Positions 55,014 to 63,269 of a stretch of DNA of 64,000 nucleotides are shown here, piece by piece. The DNA comes from Haladaptatus caseinilyticus (GTDB taxonomy: Archaea > Halobacteriota > Halobacteria > Halobacteriales > Haladaptataceae), in NCBI RefSeq assembly GCF_026248685.1, contig NZ_CP111041.1, positions 248,001 to 312,000 of the forward strand. Reading direction: 5' to 3'. Within the stretch, counting starts at the first letter, position 1. Every line of letters begins with the position of its first letter. Made by a program: the position numbers and the translations under genes. The notes beneath the pieces were generated by a model that did not search any database, had not been told where the DNA came from, and saw only the letters and a program-made list of their open reading frames with translations.

Positions 55014-55820
55014 TCACCAGCCCATCCCGGGATTCTCGGCGGCTTGCCGAACCCATGAAGCAACCTGCTCATCGTCTAGCGTATCTGTTTCCTTCAAATC
55101 TAGGGCCTGTCGTTCCGGAGCCGTCCCGCTCAGCGGCGCTGGCTCAAGGTGCGTTTCACACACAAATGACAGTTTCACGTGTTTCGAGAACGCACTGAAT
55201 GACGCAAACCATCCCTGATTCTTGACACCATAGAACGGCTGGTGATACTTCACGGCGGGGCGTACATCGGGTACTTCGCGGTGGATAATCTCGTCGAATT
55301 GTGTCGCGACGTCCCTCTTCCACCCCGGTAACGCTGCAATGTAGGCCTCCACCGCTGTCGATCCATCAGCATCATCCTTCCTTCGCATCGCCTGATATCG
55401 TTTTTGCCGTCCCTCCCATTCCTCCTGTGTCGGAACCTGCTCCGACAGCACGATTTTTCCGAAGTCCTCGTCCACGATGGTTTTCTTTCCCTCACGTCCC
55501 GACATTGCAGTCACGACTACGATCGAGTCTGACTCTTTGGGTCCTGAAAACAGGTCGAAGTCCACCCGCAACGTCGCTCCTCGCCAGTGACGAGCGAAGC
55601 CTACCCAGCCGTCGGGATGATCGTCCCGGATGTCTTGCTCGACTCGGAAAAGTCCCATCAAGGCCGGAATAACGTCAGCACCCCATTGGAGCCCCCTCTC
55701 GAGATCCGTGAAACGAACTCCCTCGTCGTGGGAGGACTGATAATAGGGTGCTCGGATTGCTTTATTCGCCATCACGAGGTCGGAGACCTGCTGGGTCGTA
55801 AGTGGGGTGGACACGCTCAT
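55014..55820 (-). CDS. DUF1801 domain protein with N-terminal extra domain
   Basis: From the ATG at 55820 (MSVSTPLTTQQV) the product has 268 residues. The last 120 residues are a DUF1801/YdhG-like domain: VEAYIAALPGWKRDVATQFD, EVPDVRPAVKYHQPFYG and FSAFSKHVKLSFV. The first half has WGADVIPALMGLFRVEQDIR and a separate beta region of unknown type. DUF1801 relates to frataxin-like iron chaperone folds, but function is unproven. A longer frame upstream has no family features. Confidence 0.82.
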   Translation of the reverse strand: MSVSTPLTTQQVSDLVMANKAIRAPYYQSSHDEGVRFTDLERGLQWGADVIPALMGLFRVEQDIRDDHPDGWVGFARHWRGATLRVDFDLFSGPKESDSIVVVTAMSGREGKKTIVDEDFGKIVLSEQVPTQEEWEGRQKRYQAMRRKDDADGSTAVEAYIAALPGWKRDVATQFDEIIHREVPDVRPAVKYHQPFYGVKNQGWFASFSAFSKHVKLSFVCETHLEPAPLSGTAPERQALDLKETDTLDDEQVASWVRQAAENPGMGW

Positions 55821-56040
55821 AATCACGTCCCATATGTGGTATGGGATTATCAATATTTCCACAAGATGTGGGTATCGATCAATCCGTAGCGATCCGTTGT
55901 ACGAGATACGTACCTTAGCGCTCATTATCGACTCGATGAATTCGGGAGTTTAGTGTTGGTGACAAGGTATAGATGTTCACTTTCGGTCCTCTAGGCGAGC
56001 GTTTTTCCTCCTGAACGGCTTCGATAGAGACGAGGAAACA

Positions 56041-56457
56041 ATGATTGAAAAACTCCGGCTCACAACCCGCATTGTTAGCGACCAAGACGAAGCACTGAAC
56101 TTTTACACCGAGAAGCTCGGCTTAATAAAGAAAGCAGACGAGACGTTTGGCCCCGACGACCAGCGTTGGGTTACTGTCGCAGCCGAACAGGACGACACTG
56201 TAGAAATCGTTCTCGAACCAATTGACTGGTTTGAGGGTGAAGAAGCTGATCGGCGCTCTGCAATGATCGGGGAGCAACCAGCACTCGCCTTTACTGTGGA
56301 TGATTGTCAATCTACGTATGAAACACTGCGTGAACAGGGAATCGAATTCACATCCGAGCCAACAGAACAGCCCTACGGAATCGAAGCTATTGCAACAGAC
56401 CTCTATGGAAATGGGATCGTCCTTGTCGAACATCCCTCAGATGCAGAGACGATATAA
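56041..56457 (+). CDS. VOC family (glyoxalase/bleomycin-resistance-like) protein
   Basis: The 138-residue protein begins TTRIVSDQDEALNFYTEKLG, a classic VOC opening, and repeats the beta-alpha-beta-beta-beta unit with LAFTVDDCQSTYETLREQGI and ATDLYGNGIVLVEHP, whose Glu is a possible metal ligand. Such proteins isomerise, open or bind small molecules at a metal centre. Its role here is unknown; it stands alone. Confidence 0.92.
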   Translation: MIEKLRLTTRIVSDQDEALNFYTEKLGLIKKADETFGPDDQRWVTVAAEQDDTVEIVLEPIDWFEGEEADRRSAMIGEQPALAFTVDDCQSTYETLREQGIEFTSEPTEQPYGIEAIATDLYGNGIVLVEHPSDAETI

Positions 56458-56745
56458 TACCACAATTTTTGGAGTAAGCAGTCGACTTCTCGACACACCC
56501 TATACGTTAATACTACGGCTATATTCCTGGACTCGGTAACCGCTAGAATTCACAATAAGGAAACGGAATTCGTTCCGAGACCGGACGTTAGCTGTTGGCG
56601 AGTGCCCAATCTGGTATTGCTGAATAATCTTCGACTGGTTCTGAACCGACGAGTCAGCGGTTGAACGCAGTCTTCCAATTACTGTTAGGGATGATGTGAT
56701 TGGTATATAAACAGTATTCAGCTGGCTACATTTGCTCCAACCAAT

Positions 56746-57872
56746 CTATGACGAGCCAGCCATCCCCGATTTTGATTGTACAACAACCGAATCGCCGTCC
56801 GATCGAGACGAGAGGTGCTCGACTACGTGTTTGGCATCTCGGCCGACCCCACAAAGTATCTCCGACGATGCAGCGTATAGGAACAACAGCCCGACGAAAT
56901 ACAATCCCGGTTCGTCCGCCACGATACCCCGATAGTGGTTCGGCTCCATCGGATCGTCACCCTCGAAGATCGAGAGGTCAATCCAGGAGAAGTCAGGACG
57001 ATATCCCGTGGACCAGATGATGTTCTCAACTTCTAACACGTGGTCATCTCCGATCAGAGGCAGGCCGTCTCGTACCCCAACCGTTCTCGGGACACGTTCG
57101 ATACCCGCCGCGACCAAATCTTCGGGTTTGGTCCGCACTAGAATGGTGCCCTGGGAGAGAAACTTCGGTCGTACCTTCCGGCCGATGGGCGTGTCCATGG
57201 TCAAGACGCGGTGGAAGAGGAACCGCAGCACAAATGGAACACCGAAGTGCCGTCCCACGAATGAGTCAATGTGGAACGGGACGTGTCCAACGTCCCGTCC
57301 GGACAGCCAAGTGGAGTGATCATTCACCGCCTCTAAGGCGATTTCGGCACCTGAGTTACCCGCACCCACGACCAGAACTCCCCCATCTTGCAACTGGCTG
57401 GGGTTACGATATTCACTGGAATGCAACTGGATGATGTCTGAATTCAACTCTTTAGCGAAGTCTGGCACCAGGGGAACCTGGTGTGTCGCCATAGCCACCA
57501 CTACATTATCGGCAAGGAAGTGTCGCTCGCCCGCCTCAACAACGAATCTGCCCTCTTCTTTCGTGAGATGATCAACTCTGACGCCCAGCTCGACCGGCAG
57601 CTCAAATCGTTTCGCATACGCTTCTAAATAGTCGGCCATCTCGTCTTTGGTGGGGAACGCATCCGGTGGGCCCGGGAAGGACATACCGGGAAGGCCGCTG
57701 TAGCGGGCGGGGGTAAACAGCCGTAGTGAGTCCCACCGGTTTCGCCAAGCGTCTCCAATTCGCGTGCCTGCATCGAGGATAACGAAGTCGATCGCCTTCT
57801 TCTTCAGATAGTATCCGGTTACCAGTCCGGCTTGGCCCCACCAATAACGACGGTGTTATAACTCTCAGTCAT
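56746..57872 (-). pseudogene. Flavin-containing monooxygenase broken by a one-base frameshift
   Basis: From an ATG at 57872 the frame reads TESYNTVVIGG and then shifts and stops at TAA; adding one base to the run of four Gs at about 57836-57842 restores GGGQAGLVTGYYLKKKAID and then WRNRWDSLRLFTPARYSG, joining smoothly to the long frame that continues to 56746. The rest has ATHQVPLVPDF, the second dinucleotide motif VVGAGNSGAEIALEA, and ENIIWSTGYRPDFSWIDL. The family oxidises nucleophilic substrates with FAD and NADPH. The break falls in the FAD-binding Gly-rich loop, so the product is dead unless this is a sequencing error or the cell shifts frame. Confidence 0.85.
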
Positions 57873-58208
57873 GGCTTCACTTCCTTGGATATCGCTGTCG
57901 ACCGGTGTTGGTAGATTTCGTCGGAAAAGGAAACCGCAGTTAGTGCTGTGGCCCCTACGGTGGCTCGTTCTCGTTTGCATGCCCACACAGCCACACGTGG
58001 TTCATCGACGGTCATGTTTCCTCGAATTCCTATACGCCCACCAGCAACATATAAATGTCTTGTGAAATATTTCACCCCGTGAAGATAGCGAACTTCGCCA
58101 CACGTACTTGAAGGCGTTCACTGTCCTCTGGACATCAATGTTCGCCATCGTGGTCGCCGTGGGTGTATTATCTCCGTCGGTGTCTGGGTTTGACTACGTG
58201 CGGGTGAA

Positions 58209-58520
58209 CTACCCACGCGAATGCAACGAGTAGGCGATCAGTAAAACGCCGAGGAACTGAAACAGCCGCGTGATGAGTGTGAGCAATTGTTGATACTGCA
58301 GAGCGAGGTAGCCCTCCCGAAGTAGCAATGAGCCGACAAAGGCGATACTGAACGCAACAGCCGTGAGAAAAAACAGGCCGATGGAGAGCGCTTGCATCGT
58401 TCGGCTATCGTGGCGACGATACCCACGGTAGGCTTGATATCCTACATATCCGCCGACGAGTGTCGATCCGATGGCGAGCGCGATGATAATCCAGTCAACA
58501 ACGGCGGCCATAGGTGCCAT
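58209..58520 (-). CDS. Small three-helix membrane protein (DUF7521-like), second copy
   Basis: Starting at the ATG one base after the HTH stop gives 103 residues (an ATG three codons later is also possible). Hydrophobic segments lie near residues 6-25, 45-65 and 80-100, with YRGYRRHDSRTMQ after helix 1 and LREGYLALQYQQLLTLITRL before helix 3. The plan matches the protein at 9156-9542. Both are directly behind an HTH gene, so a sensor-regulator pair is likely. Confidence 0.82.
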   Translation of the reverse strand: MAPMAAVVDWIIIALAIGSTLVGGYVGYQAYRGYRRHDSRTMQALSIGLFFLTAVAFSIAFVGSLLLREGYLALQYQQLLTLITRLFQFLGVLLIAYSLHSRG

Positions 58521-58521
58521 T

Positions 58522-58890
58522 TCAGAGATCCTCCCACATTTTCTTGAAGCGGTCGGCGGTGTCGCTCTCCCGTTCACCGGGGAACGATTCGTCTGTACGC
58601 GTCACAACTGCCTCGAAAGATCCGGTGTCCAACTCGAGACAGACCTCCGATAACGTAGCCGTATAAACGCTATAGTGGTTGTTGTCGGTTCGAATCTTGG
58701 TCTGTTCTTCGAGGAGCCCAAATGCTTGTAATCGGTCCACTCGGCGGTAGACCGTCGGTGGAGACATCTCACATTCGTCGGCGAGCTGTTGTGCGGACAT
58801 TGGTTTGATACTTGTTGCTGCGAGGATATCTCGGGCGTACTCGTCACTGAGGACGTCAAGAAGCTTACCCAGCGCAGGATCCTCACTCAC
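58522..58890 (-). CDS. ArsR-type winged-helix regulator paired with membrane protein
   Basis: The 122-residue protein starts at a GTG. Its N-terminal 75 residues are a winged helix: LDVLSDEYARDILAATSIKP, ADECEMSPPTVYRRVDRLQA, then LLEEQTKIRTDNNHYSVYTA. The last 40 residues are polar. No Cys pair of a metal-sensing ArsR is present. Its stop is one base before the membrane protein start. Confidence 0.9.
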   Translation of the reverse strand: MSEDPALGKLLDVLSDEYARDILAATSIKPMSAQQLADECEMSPPTVYRRVDRLQAFGLLEEQTKIRTDNNHYSVYTATLSEVCLELDTGSFEAVVTRTDESFPGERESDTADRFKKMWEDL

Positions 58891-59179
58891 GTTTCGGTCG
58901 AAAGATTGCCTGTCGGTGTAAAAGACCCATGGATTTTAAACGTGAAAGGTCGCGGCGATCGATTTCGCGAGTATGGCAGGGTGGTATCGTGCTACTGTGG
59001 GAGGGCACGTGCGTCAGCGGTAACCGCGATGGGAGGTCTCGTGCTGTCAGAGGCCACATTACCATACTACCAGTGTGGGAGCACGTTGTTTGATCGTTGG
59101 ATCCCATCGCATTTCGATGGACGAACCGGTGGATAATATAAAAGTAGGGCGAGTTTCTGACCCAGAAATTCGCGTGGTA

Positions 59180-60364
59180 TCAGGCTGGACAGCCGACCGA
59201 CTGGCCAACTTCGATCATACGATCCGTTTTGACACCTGTTCCCCGGACGGTGTAGCCGTAGCCATTGCAGTTCCACGAGAGTGAGGTGGTCGGCCCGTAG
59301 TCGAAGGTTGCCGGTTGGCCGTTGAGCGTCACGTCTTGCTCGTCGGGATCGATGTTGAGGGTGTAGTTAAACTTCGCGACCGTGAGCTCGCGACCGTTAG
59401 CGGCGTAACGGAGTCCGACCCCGCTGATACGGCCGGTCGTTCGTGTCGCGTACACCAGTTCAAACGCGGATGGAACAGTCGGATCGGGCACCGAGATCGA
59501 ACTCTGTGCCTTCAGGTTGGCTCGGCGTCGATACCACTCCGTTTCTGGCGTGTCCGGCCGCTTGACTGACGTATCTGTGCCTATCTCGGGGCGAAACGCG
59601 TCCGCCGAGACTTGTGGGTTGATGGTTACGTTCGTGTAGGTCGTTGTTACTGATTGCTGGGTACCGTCGGTGTTCCATGCCGTCTGCTTACGCAGTGGAT
59701 AGAATCGTTCGGTGTCAACCCACAGCCGTTGTCGGTAGTGAGCGTCGCTCTGATTGGTTTTGGGAGTGATATCGAGTACGTACGCGTCGTGCTTGCCAAC
59801 AGTATCGGTTTCCACGAACTCAACGGTGAAACTACGGTTCGCGTCCATTTGAGGGGCAGTGCCAGAGTGTCGAGGTAAGACAGGTAACGGCGACACGCCG
59901 ATAGATTGTGGCCGACCCATGTCGTCAGTCAACCCTGCGGCCGCGACGAGCTGTTGGATTCTGACAGCCATTTGGGAATCAGCCGGTGGACCCGTCAACT
60001 CGATTTCGGTCACAGCGTTTTGGTCAGTATCGTGGAGCCAGAGCGTCGACCCGTTCGAAACTTGCAGGTCGTACTGTCGATTCGACGTGTTCCGAAAGCG
60101 GATCCGTTTCCGGTCAGTACCGGGGACGAGCATGACAGTAGCGACGTTTCGAGATGCGATGGAACCATTAGTTCGCATCGTTACTGTCTGCGTTCCGGTG
60201 AGCGCGTTGATGGATCGGTAGCGCTCAGTCACATTGGCGTCAATCGAGGGGGTCGGGTCCTCCGTCGTACCCCCCGTTGCCCAGAAGATTGCTGGAAGCG
60301 TGACGCCAAGGAGCAACAGTACGACGAGTATGTGTCGGTTGAATCGGAATATTGGATGTGTCAT
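59180..60364 (-). CDS. LolA-like exported or membrane-anchored protein
   Basis: The 394-residue protein has a hydrophobic N-terminal segment (HILVVLLLLGVTLPAIFWAT) acting as signal or anchor, then a large beta domain of the LolA/outer-membrane-lipoprotein-sorting type: ERYRSINALTGTQTVTMRTN, MLVPGTDRKRIRFRNTSNRQ and DTERFYPLRKQTAW. There is a second beta repeat toward the C-terminus. Haloarchaea have many such paralogues; they may bind lipids or lipoproteins on the surface. Function is unknown. Confidence 0.8.
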   Translation of the reverse strand: MTHPIFRFNRHILVVLLLLGVTLPAIFWATGGTTEDPTPSIDANVTERYRSINALTGTQTVTMRTNGSIASRNVATVMLVPGTDRKRIRFRNTSNRQYDLQVSNGSTLWLHDTDQNAVTEIELTGPPADSQMAVRIQQLVAAAGLTDDMGRPQSIGVSPLPVLPRHSGTAPQMDANRSFTVEFVETDTVGKHDAYVLDITPKTNQSDAHYRQRLWVDTERFYPLRKQTAWNTDGTQQSVTTTYTNVTINPQVSADAFRPEIGTDTSVKRPDTPETEWYRRRANLKAQSSISVPDPTVPSAFELVYATRTTGRISGVGLRYAANGRELTVAKFNYTLNIDPDEQDVTLNGQPATFDYGPTTSLSWNCNGYGYTVRGTGVKTDRMIEVGQSVGCPA

Positions 60365-60552
60365 ATTTATAGTATTGTGAGTAGACGTTTAATTATGTAT
60401 GGATAACCGGTAGAGAGATACGTCCGGATGTTCAGCATCTGGTTTCTCATGGCCACGTCATCATCAATAACATTGTGATACAGCTATTGGATTCAACGAC
60501 GGACGCTTTCCGATAAAGCGGATCGTGAGGTTCTTCGAACGACTGCTGTACT

Positions 60553-60885
60553 GTGCGTAGGAACCGTGCCGAGACTCTCAAAAGAGGGCGATCGATATCT
60601 TTCCACAACGGAAAAAGGATTTCACACGATGACCCTTTTAAAGAACTGAATCAGGGTTCGCCTTTGTTAGTATCGCCAATTCCACGAACTGATGGCCAGT
60701 ACGTGTCCGAACCACGTCCACTACAACACATCCTACAAGCATATAGCCGGCATCAAAACACGACCGATGACGGGATACTCAATTCTTTCTCGTCGGAGAC
60801 CGAAAACGATGCAGAACCGGACGACTGCGGCTGCGACGGCCGCAGTGGCTTTCCGTACCCGATTGATGATTACTCCCCGGTTTAG
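60553..60885 (+). CDS. Hypothetical protein, uncertain
   Basis: A GTG-started frame of 110 codons ends in a Cys- and acid-rich tail (ENDAEPDDCGCDGRSGF) that looks haloarchaeal, while the first half has no recognisable pattern. No neighbour supports it, and 60365-60552 shows nothing. Treat as a possible gene only. Confidence 0.28.
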   Translation: MRRNRAETLKRGRSISFHNGKRISHDDPFKELNQGSPLLVSPIPRTDGQYVSEPRPLQHILQAYSRHQNTTDDGILNSFSSETENDAEPDDCGCDGRSGFPYPIDDYSPV

Positions 60886-60936
60886 CGATCATCGACGAGA
60901 CTACGCTTTTCCTTCAGTAGTCCGTTCTTACAGCAT

Positions 60937-61119
60937 ATGGGCGATACGTGTACGTACTGTGAGAGTGATGTGAATGCGCATGAGCCCGTTTTTGTCGACG
61001 AGGAACGAGGGGGAGAACGAACCACTGTCGGACAGTTCTGTAATTATGCGTGTTTGGCCCGGTACATCGAGGAGAACGAACTCGAAACTGGCACCTGCTG
61101 TCGACTTGATTTCACCTAG
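60937..61119 (+). CDS. Small zinc-finger protein (60 aa)
   Basis: The 60-residue protein has CTYC near residue 5 and CNYAC near 35, with a further Cys pair near the end (GTCC). The fold is that of small haloarchaeal zinc fingers with an N-terminal CxxC knuckle and a helix carrying the second pair (FCNYACLARYIEENELETG). Function unknown; it stands alone before the cupredoxin. Confidence 0.75.
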   Translation: MGDTCTYCESDVNAHEPVFVDEERGGERTTVGQFCNYACLARYIEENELETGTCCRLDFT

Positions 61120-61293
61120 CCACAGATGTTGTATCTTGGTTCAGTGACCGACGATACCTCTATGTATCAATCACCCTGCTTATCTGGGTGCAAATGCAGA
61201 CTGTACTAACACGAGTTCGTTAATTTTATTTCACAATTTCATATAGTGGCCAAAACCTATCTAATGCTTCCGCTGGTAGCTTTCGTTCCACCC

Positions 61294-61758
61294 ATGACCG
61301 ACCAACCCCGCACCAGCCGACGCACCGCACTCAAGCTCACGGGCAGTGCCCTCACAACGACAGCTCTTGCTGGCTGTACTGGCAGTTTACCCGGCAGTGA
61401 TGATGGCAAACAAGAGGGCGGTTCGAAGAATAAGAAAAAAGGAAAGGAGATCCGCTTAGGGGCGGAGCAAAGTGGTTGGAAAGGCCGTGCCCCAAAGTCC
61501 ATCAAAGGCAAGAAAAACCCGACGCTGACGCTCAAACCCGGGCAGAAGTACACGCTCACGTGGGAGAATCTGGACGGCAAAGAACACGAACTCTACATCG
61601 TCAACAAAGAGGACAAACCGGTCGTCAAAAGCGAAGATGCCGAAGAGAAAGGAAAAACGGTGAGTACGACCTTCACCGCCTCGAAAAAGATGACCCAATA
61701 CTACTGCGAATACCACCCCCAATCGATGCGTGGGGACATAAAACTCCAGCAAAAATAA
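61294..61758 (+). CDS. Cupredoxin (blue-copper) lipoprotein
   Basis: From the ATG at 61294 the product has 154 residues, with a twin-arginine leader (SRRTALKLTGSAL) and a lipobox at Cys28 (LAGC). After a Lys/Gly-rich linker comes a cupredoxin domain with the type-1 copper ligands His98 (GKEHEL), Cys138, His141 and Met145 (YYCEYHPQSMRG). It carries electrons on the outer cell surface. The linker is basic, unusual for a haloarchaeal protein. A longer frame upstream is not needed. Confidence 0.92.
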   Translation: MTDQPRTSRRTALKLTGSALTTTALAGCTGSLPGSDDGKQEGGSKNKKKGKEIRLGAEQSGWKGRAPKSIKGKKNPTLTLKPGQKYTLTWENLDGKEHELYIVNKEDKPVVKSEDAEEKGKTVSTTFTASKKMTQYYCEYHPQSMRGDIKLQQK

Positions 61759-62140
61759 ATATCGATTGTCGATCACCAACCCTAAACTACCGTTTTCGTC
61801 CCTTTTATAGTCGCTTTCTACGGCCCTGCAACAACGAGATTCCGCTTGCACTCACATGGGACGTATGCGAGTAGCGCGAATAGGTACATTCAACTCGACC
61901 GGTCGCTCGTTAGACGGACACCTTCGACACGAAACGGTACTGCGAACGATTCAGATCGCAGAATAGGTAGGCGGTTCGTGAGGACTGGGATAAACGACCT
62001 GCGCGTTACCAACAGGTAAAGGCCGTCAAACACACACTGAGAGTACAGTTTCGGCGACTACAGATGACCTTTCGTAAGTATTCGAGTTTGTCGGGAGATC
62101 CTCGGCAAGAATGTCCTTCGGGGATCGGTCAGAGACTCAC
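61759..62140. other. Intergenic region, nothing identified
   Basis: About 380 bases between the cupredoxin and a short leftward gene; no supportable gene or repeat. Confidence 0.5.
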
Positions 62141-62293
62141 TTACGTCCTTTCTACGTAGCGGAGACGATCGTAGGGGATATATCCGACAATCTCATTTTC
62201 CTCGTTACGCAGCTGTAAACCGTTATCCCCTTCTTTTATATTGTGACACTCTATCTCCTTGTTATCTGTCGTAATCGCTACTAACTTTCCCAT
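62141..62293 (-). CDS. Small haloarchaeal protein (50 aa), unknown function
   Basis: Read leftward from the ATG at 62293, the 50-residue product MGKLVAITTDNKEIEC..., with LRNEENEIVGYIPYDRLRYV near the end, looks like the short acidic beta-rich proteins of haloarchaea that end in an IPY-D/E-L-x-YV motif. Codon use is protein-like. It is too short to be found by most gene finders. No function is known. Confidence 0.68.
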   Translation of the reverse strand: MGKLVAITTDNKEIECHNIKEGDNGLQLRNEENEIVGYIPYDRLRYVERT

Positions 62294-62471
62294 GGATCAA
62301 GAGGCGAGTTCAGAGCTATTGAAGGTTTTCAGCATGTAATTCTCTGCTACACGATGGTTCAGGATTGGCTCCGACAGTTGAGACAACTGCATAGATCGGT
62401 CTGTTCTAGTGGTCCTTTCTCCATCGTCAAGCACCACATAACAATACCCGAAACACGCATTAGAAAAACTG

Positions 62472-62518
62472 CGAGCGTCGCACTACACTAGTCAGGTCAC
62501 CATGTCATGCGACGCTCG
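62472..62518. repeat. Perfect 11-base inverted repeat (hairpin) left of the tRNA-like element
   Basis: CGAGCGTCGCA (62472-62482) pairs with TGCGACGCTCG (62508-62518) around a 25-base loop. The GC-rich stem in AT-moderate DNA should be stable. It may be a transcript end, part of a small RNA, or a recombination site. Confidence 0.62.
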
Positions 62519-62598
62519 AGCATCGTCAAAAACAAACGCCGTGTCTGATGCCCAACATCCATGCGTGGTTATACCATACACCACGCACCGTTTACCAA

Positions 62599-62688
62599 GA
62601 ACGGGTTGCTTGTTGGTAGAAGCACCATCGACTTGATGTCGGTGGCGGCCACTTCGTGGCCCCGGTGGTTCGATTCCACCCCCGTTCG
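62599..62688 (+). tRNA. Class II tRNA-like element, tRNA-Ser(UGA)-like with odd anticodon arm
   Basis: The acceptor stem GAACGGG (62599-62605) pairs fully with CCCGTTC (62681-62687). The D-arm is GCTT-GTTGGTAG-AAGC. The long variable arm is GGCCAC-TTC-GTGGCC (62647-62661). The T-arm is GGTGG-TTCGATT-CCACC (62664-62680). The base after the acceptor is G (62688), as in archaeal tRNA-Ser. The anticodon stem can form seven pairs (62625-62631 with 62639-62645) around loop CTTGATG, giving anticodon UGA; a normal tRNA has five. This is either an unusual tRNA-Ser or a decaying copy. Confidence 0.6.
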
Positions 62689-62710
62689 TCGATTGCAATG
62701 TCTTTCGTGA

Positions 62711-62753
62711 CTGCTTGGAGATCGGATTACGAATTAAAAGTGCCTCCAAGCAG
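62711..62753. repeat. Perfect 10-base inverted repeat (hairpin) right of the tRNA-like element
   Basis: CTGCTTGGAG (62711-62720) pairs with CTCCAAGCAG (62744-62753) with a 23-base loop. With the hairpin at 62472 it frames the tRNA-like element. Confidence 0.62.
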
Positions 62754-63125
62754 GATGAGTAGCACATCAGTCACCATCACCGAAACCATATATTTTGGGC
62801 AATAACCTCAGCTAGATTTTTCGTAACAAGCCTATAGATCCCCATAACTACGATTCTGTGCTAGAACACACTCTTTGCACGAAGCCGGTAAATCTGGGCA
62901 ATGCGGTCACCAATATCCCCCAATCACTCTCTCGAAAGTGAGGATCGAATTTTTATTCTATATTTCGTATTGCTTTATATGATACTTTGAGGGATGCAAA
63001 GCCTTATTTGGCATGGTACTACTTAACATAATAGGGAAAATGTACACCAATTACACGCCATATTTAAATAATGTACTTCACAGACGGAGGAAATGGGGAA
63101 ACAATCTAGGCCGAGGTGAGATCAA
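62754..63125. other. AT-rich upstream region of the symporter operon
   Basis: No gene is seen. The AT-rich tract 62945-63075, with TATTTAAATAATG near 63060-63072, probably contains the promoter of the two-gene symporter operon. Confidence 0.5.
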
Positions 63126-63269
63126 ATGATTCCCGGGCTTGGCCTCAAACCAGCGATCCTTCTCTTTGGCTGGATACCCTTCTGGTGGTGTGTTGCTCTT
63201 ATTTCACTCTACCGCATGAAACGAAACGACGAACAAACTGCACGACAAAACGAGGCCGATAGCGTATGA
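63126..63269 (+). CDS. Small membrane protein ahead of a sodium:solute symporter (47 aa)
   Basis: The 47-residue protein has one long hydrophobic segment (AILLFGWIPFWWCVALISLY), then a charged tail (RMKRNDEQTARQNEADSV). Its stop overlaps the symporter start (ATGA). This DUF3311-like arrangement, a tiny membrane protein right before an SSS-family transporter, is known in bacteria and archaea; it likely assists the transporter. Confidence 0.78.
   Translation: MIPGLGLKPAILLFGWIPFWWCVALISLYRMKRNDEQTARQNEADSV

Noticed and set aside
62492-62767. Leftward frame of about 90 codons over the tRNA-like element
   Set aside because: Its middle is simply the antisense reading of perfect tRNA arms; a structured RNA explains these bases better than a protein.
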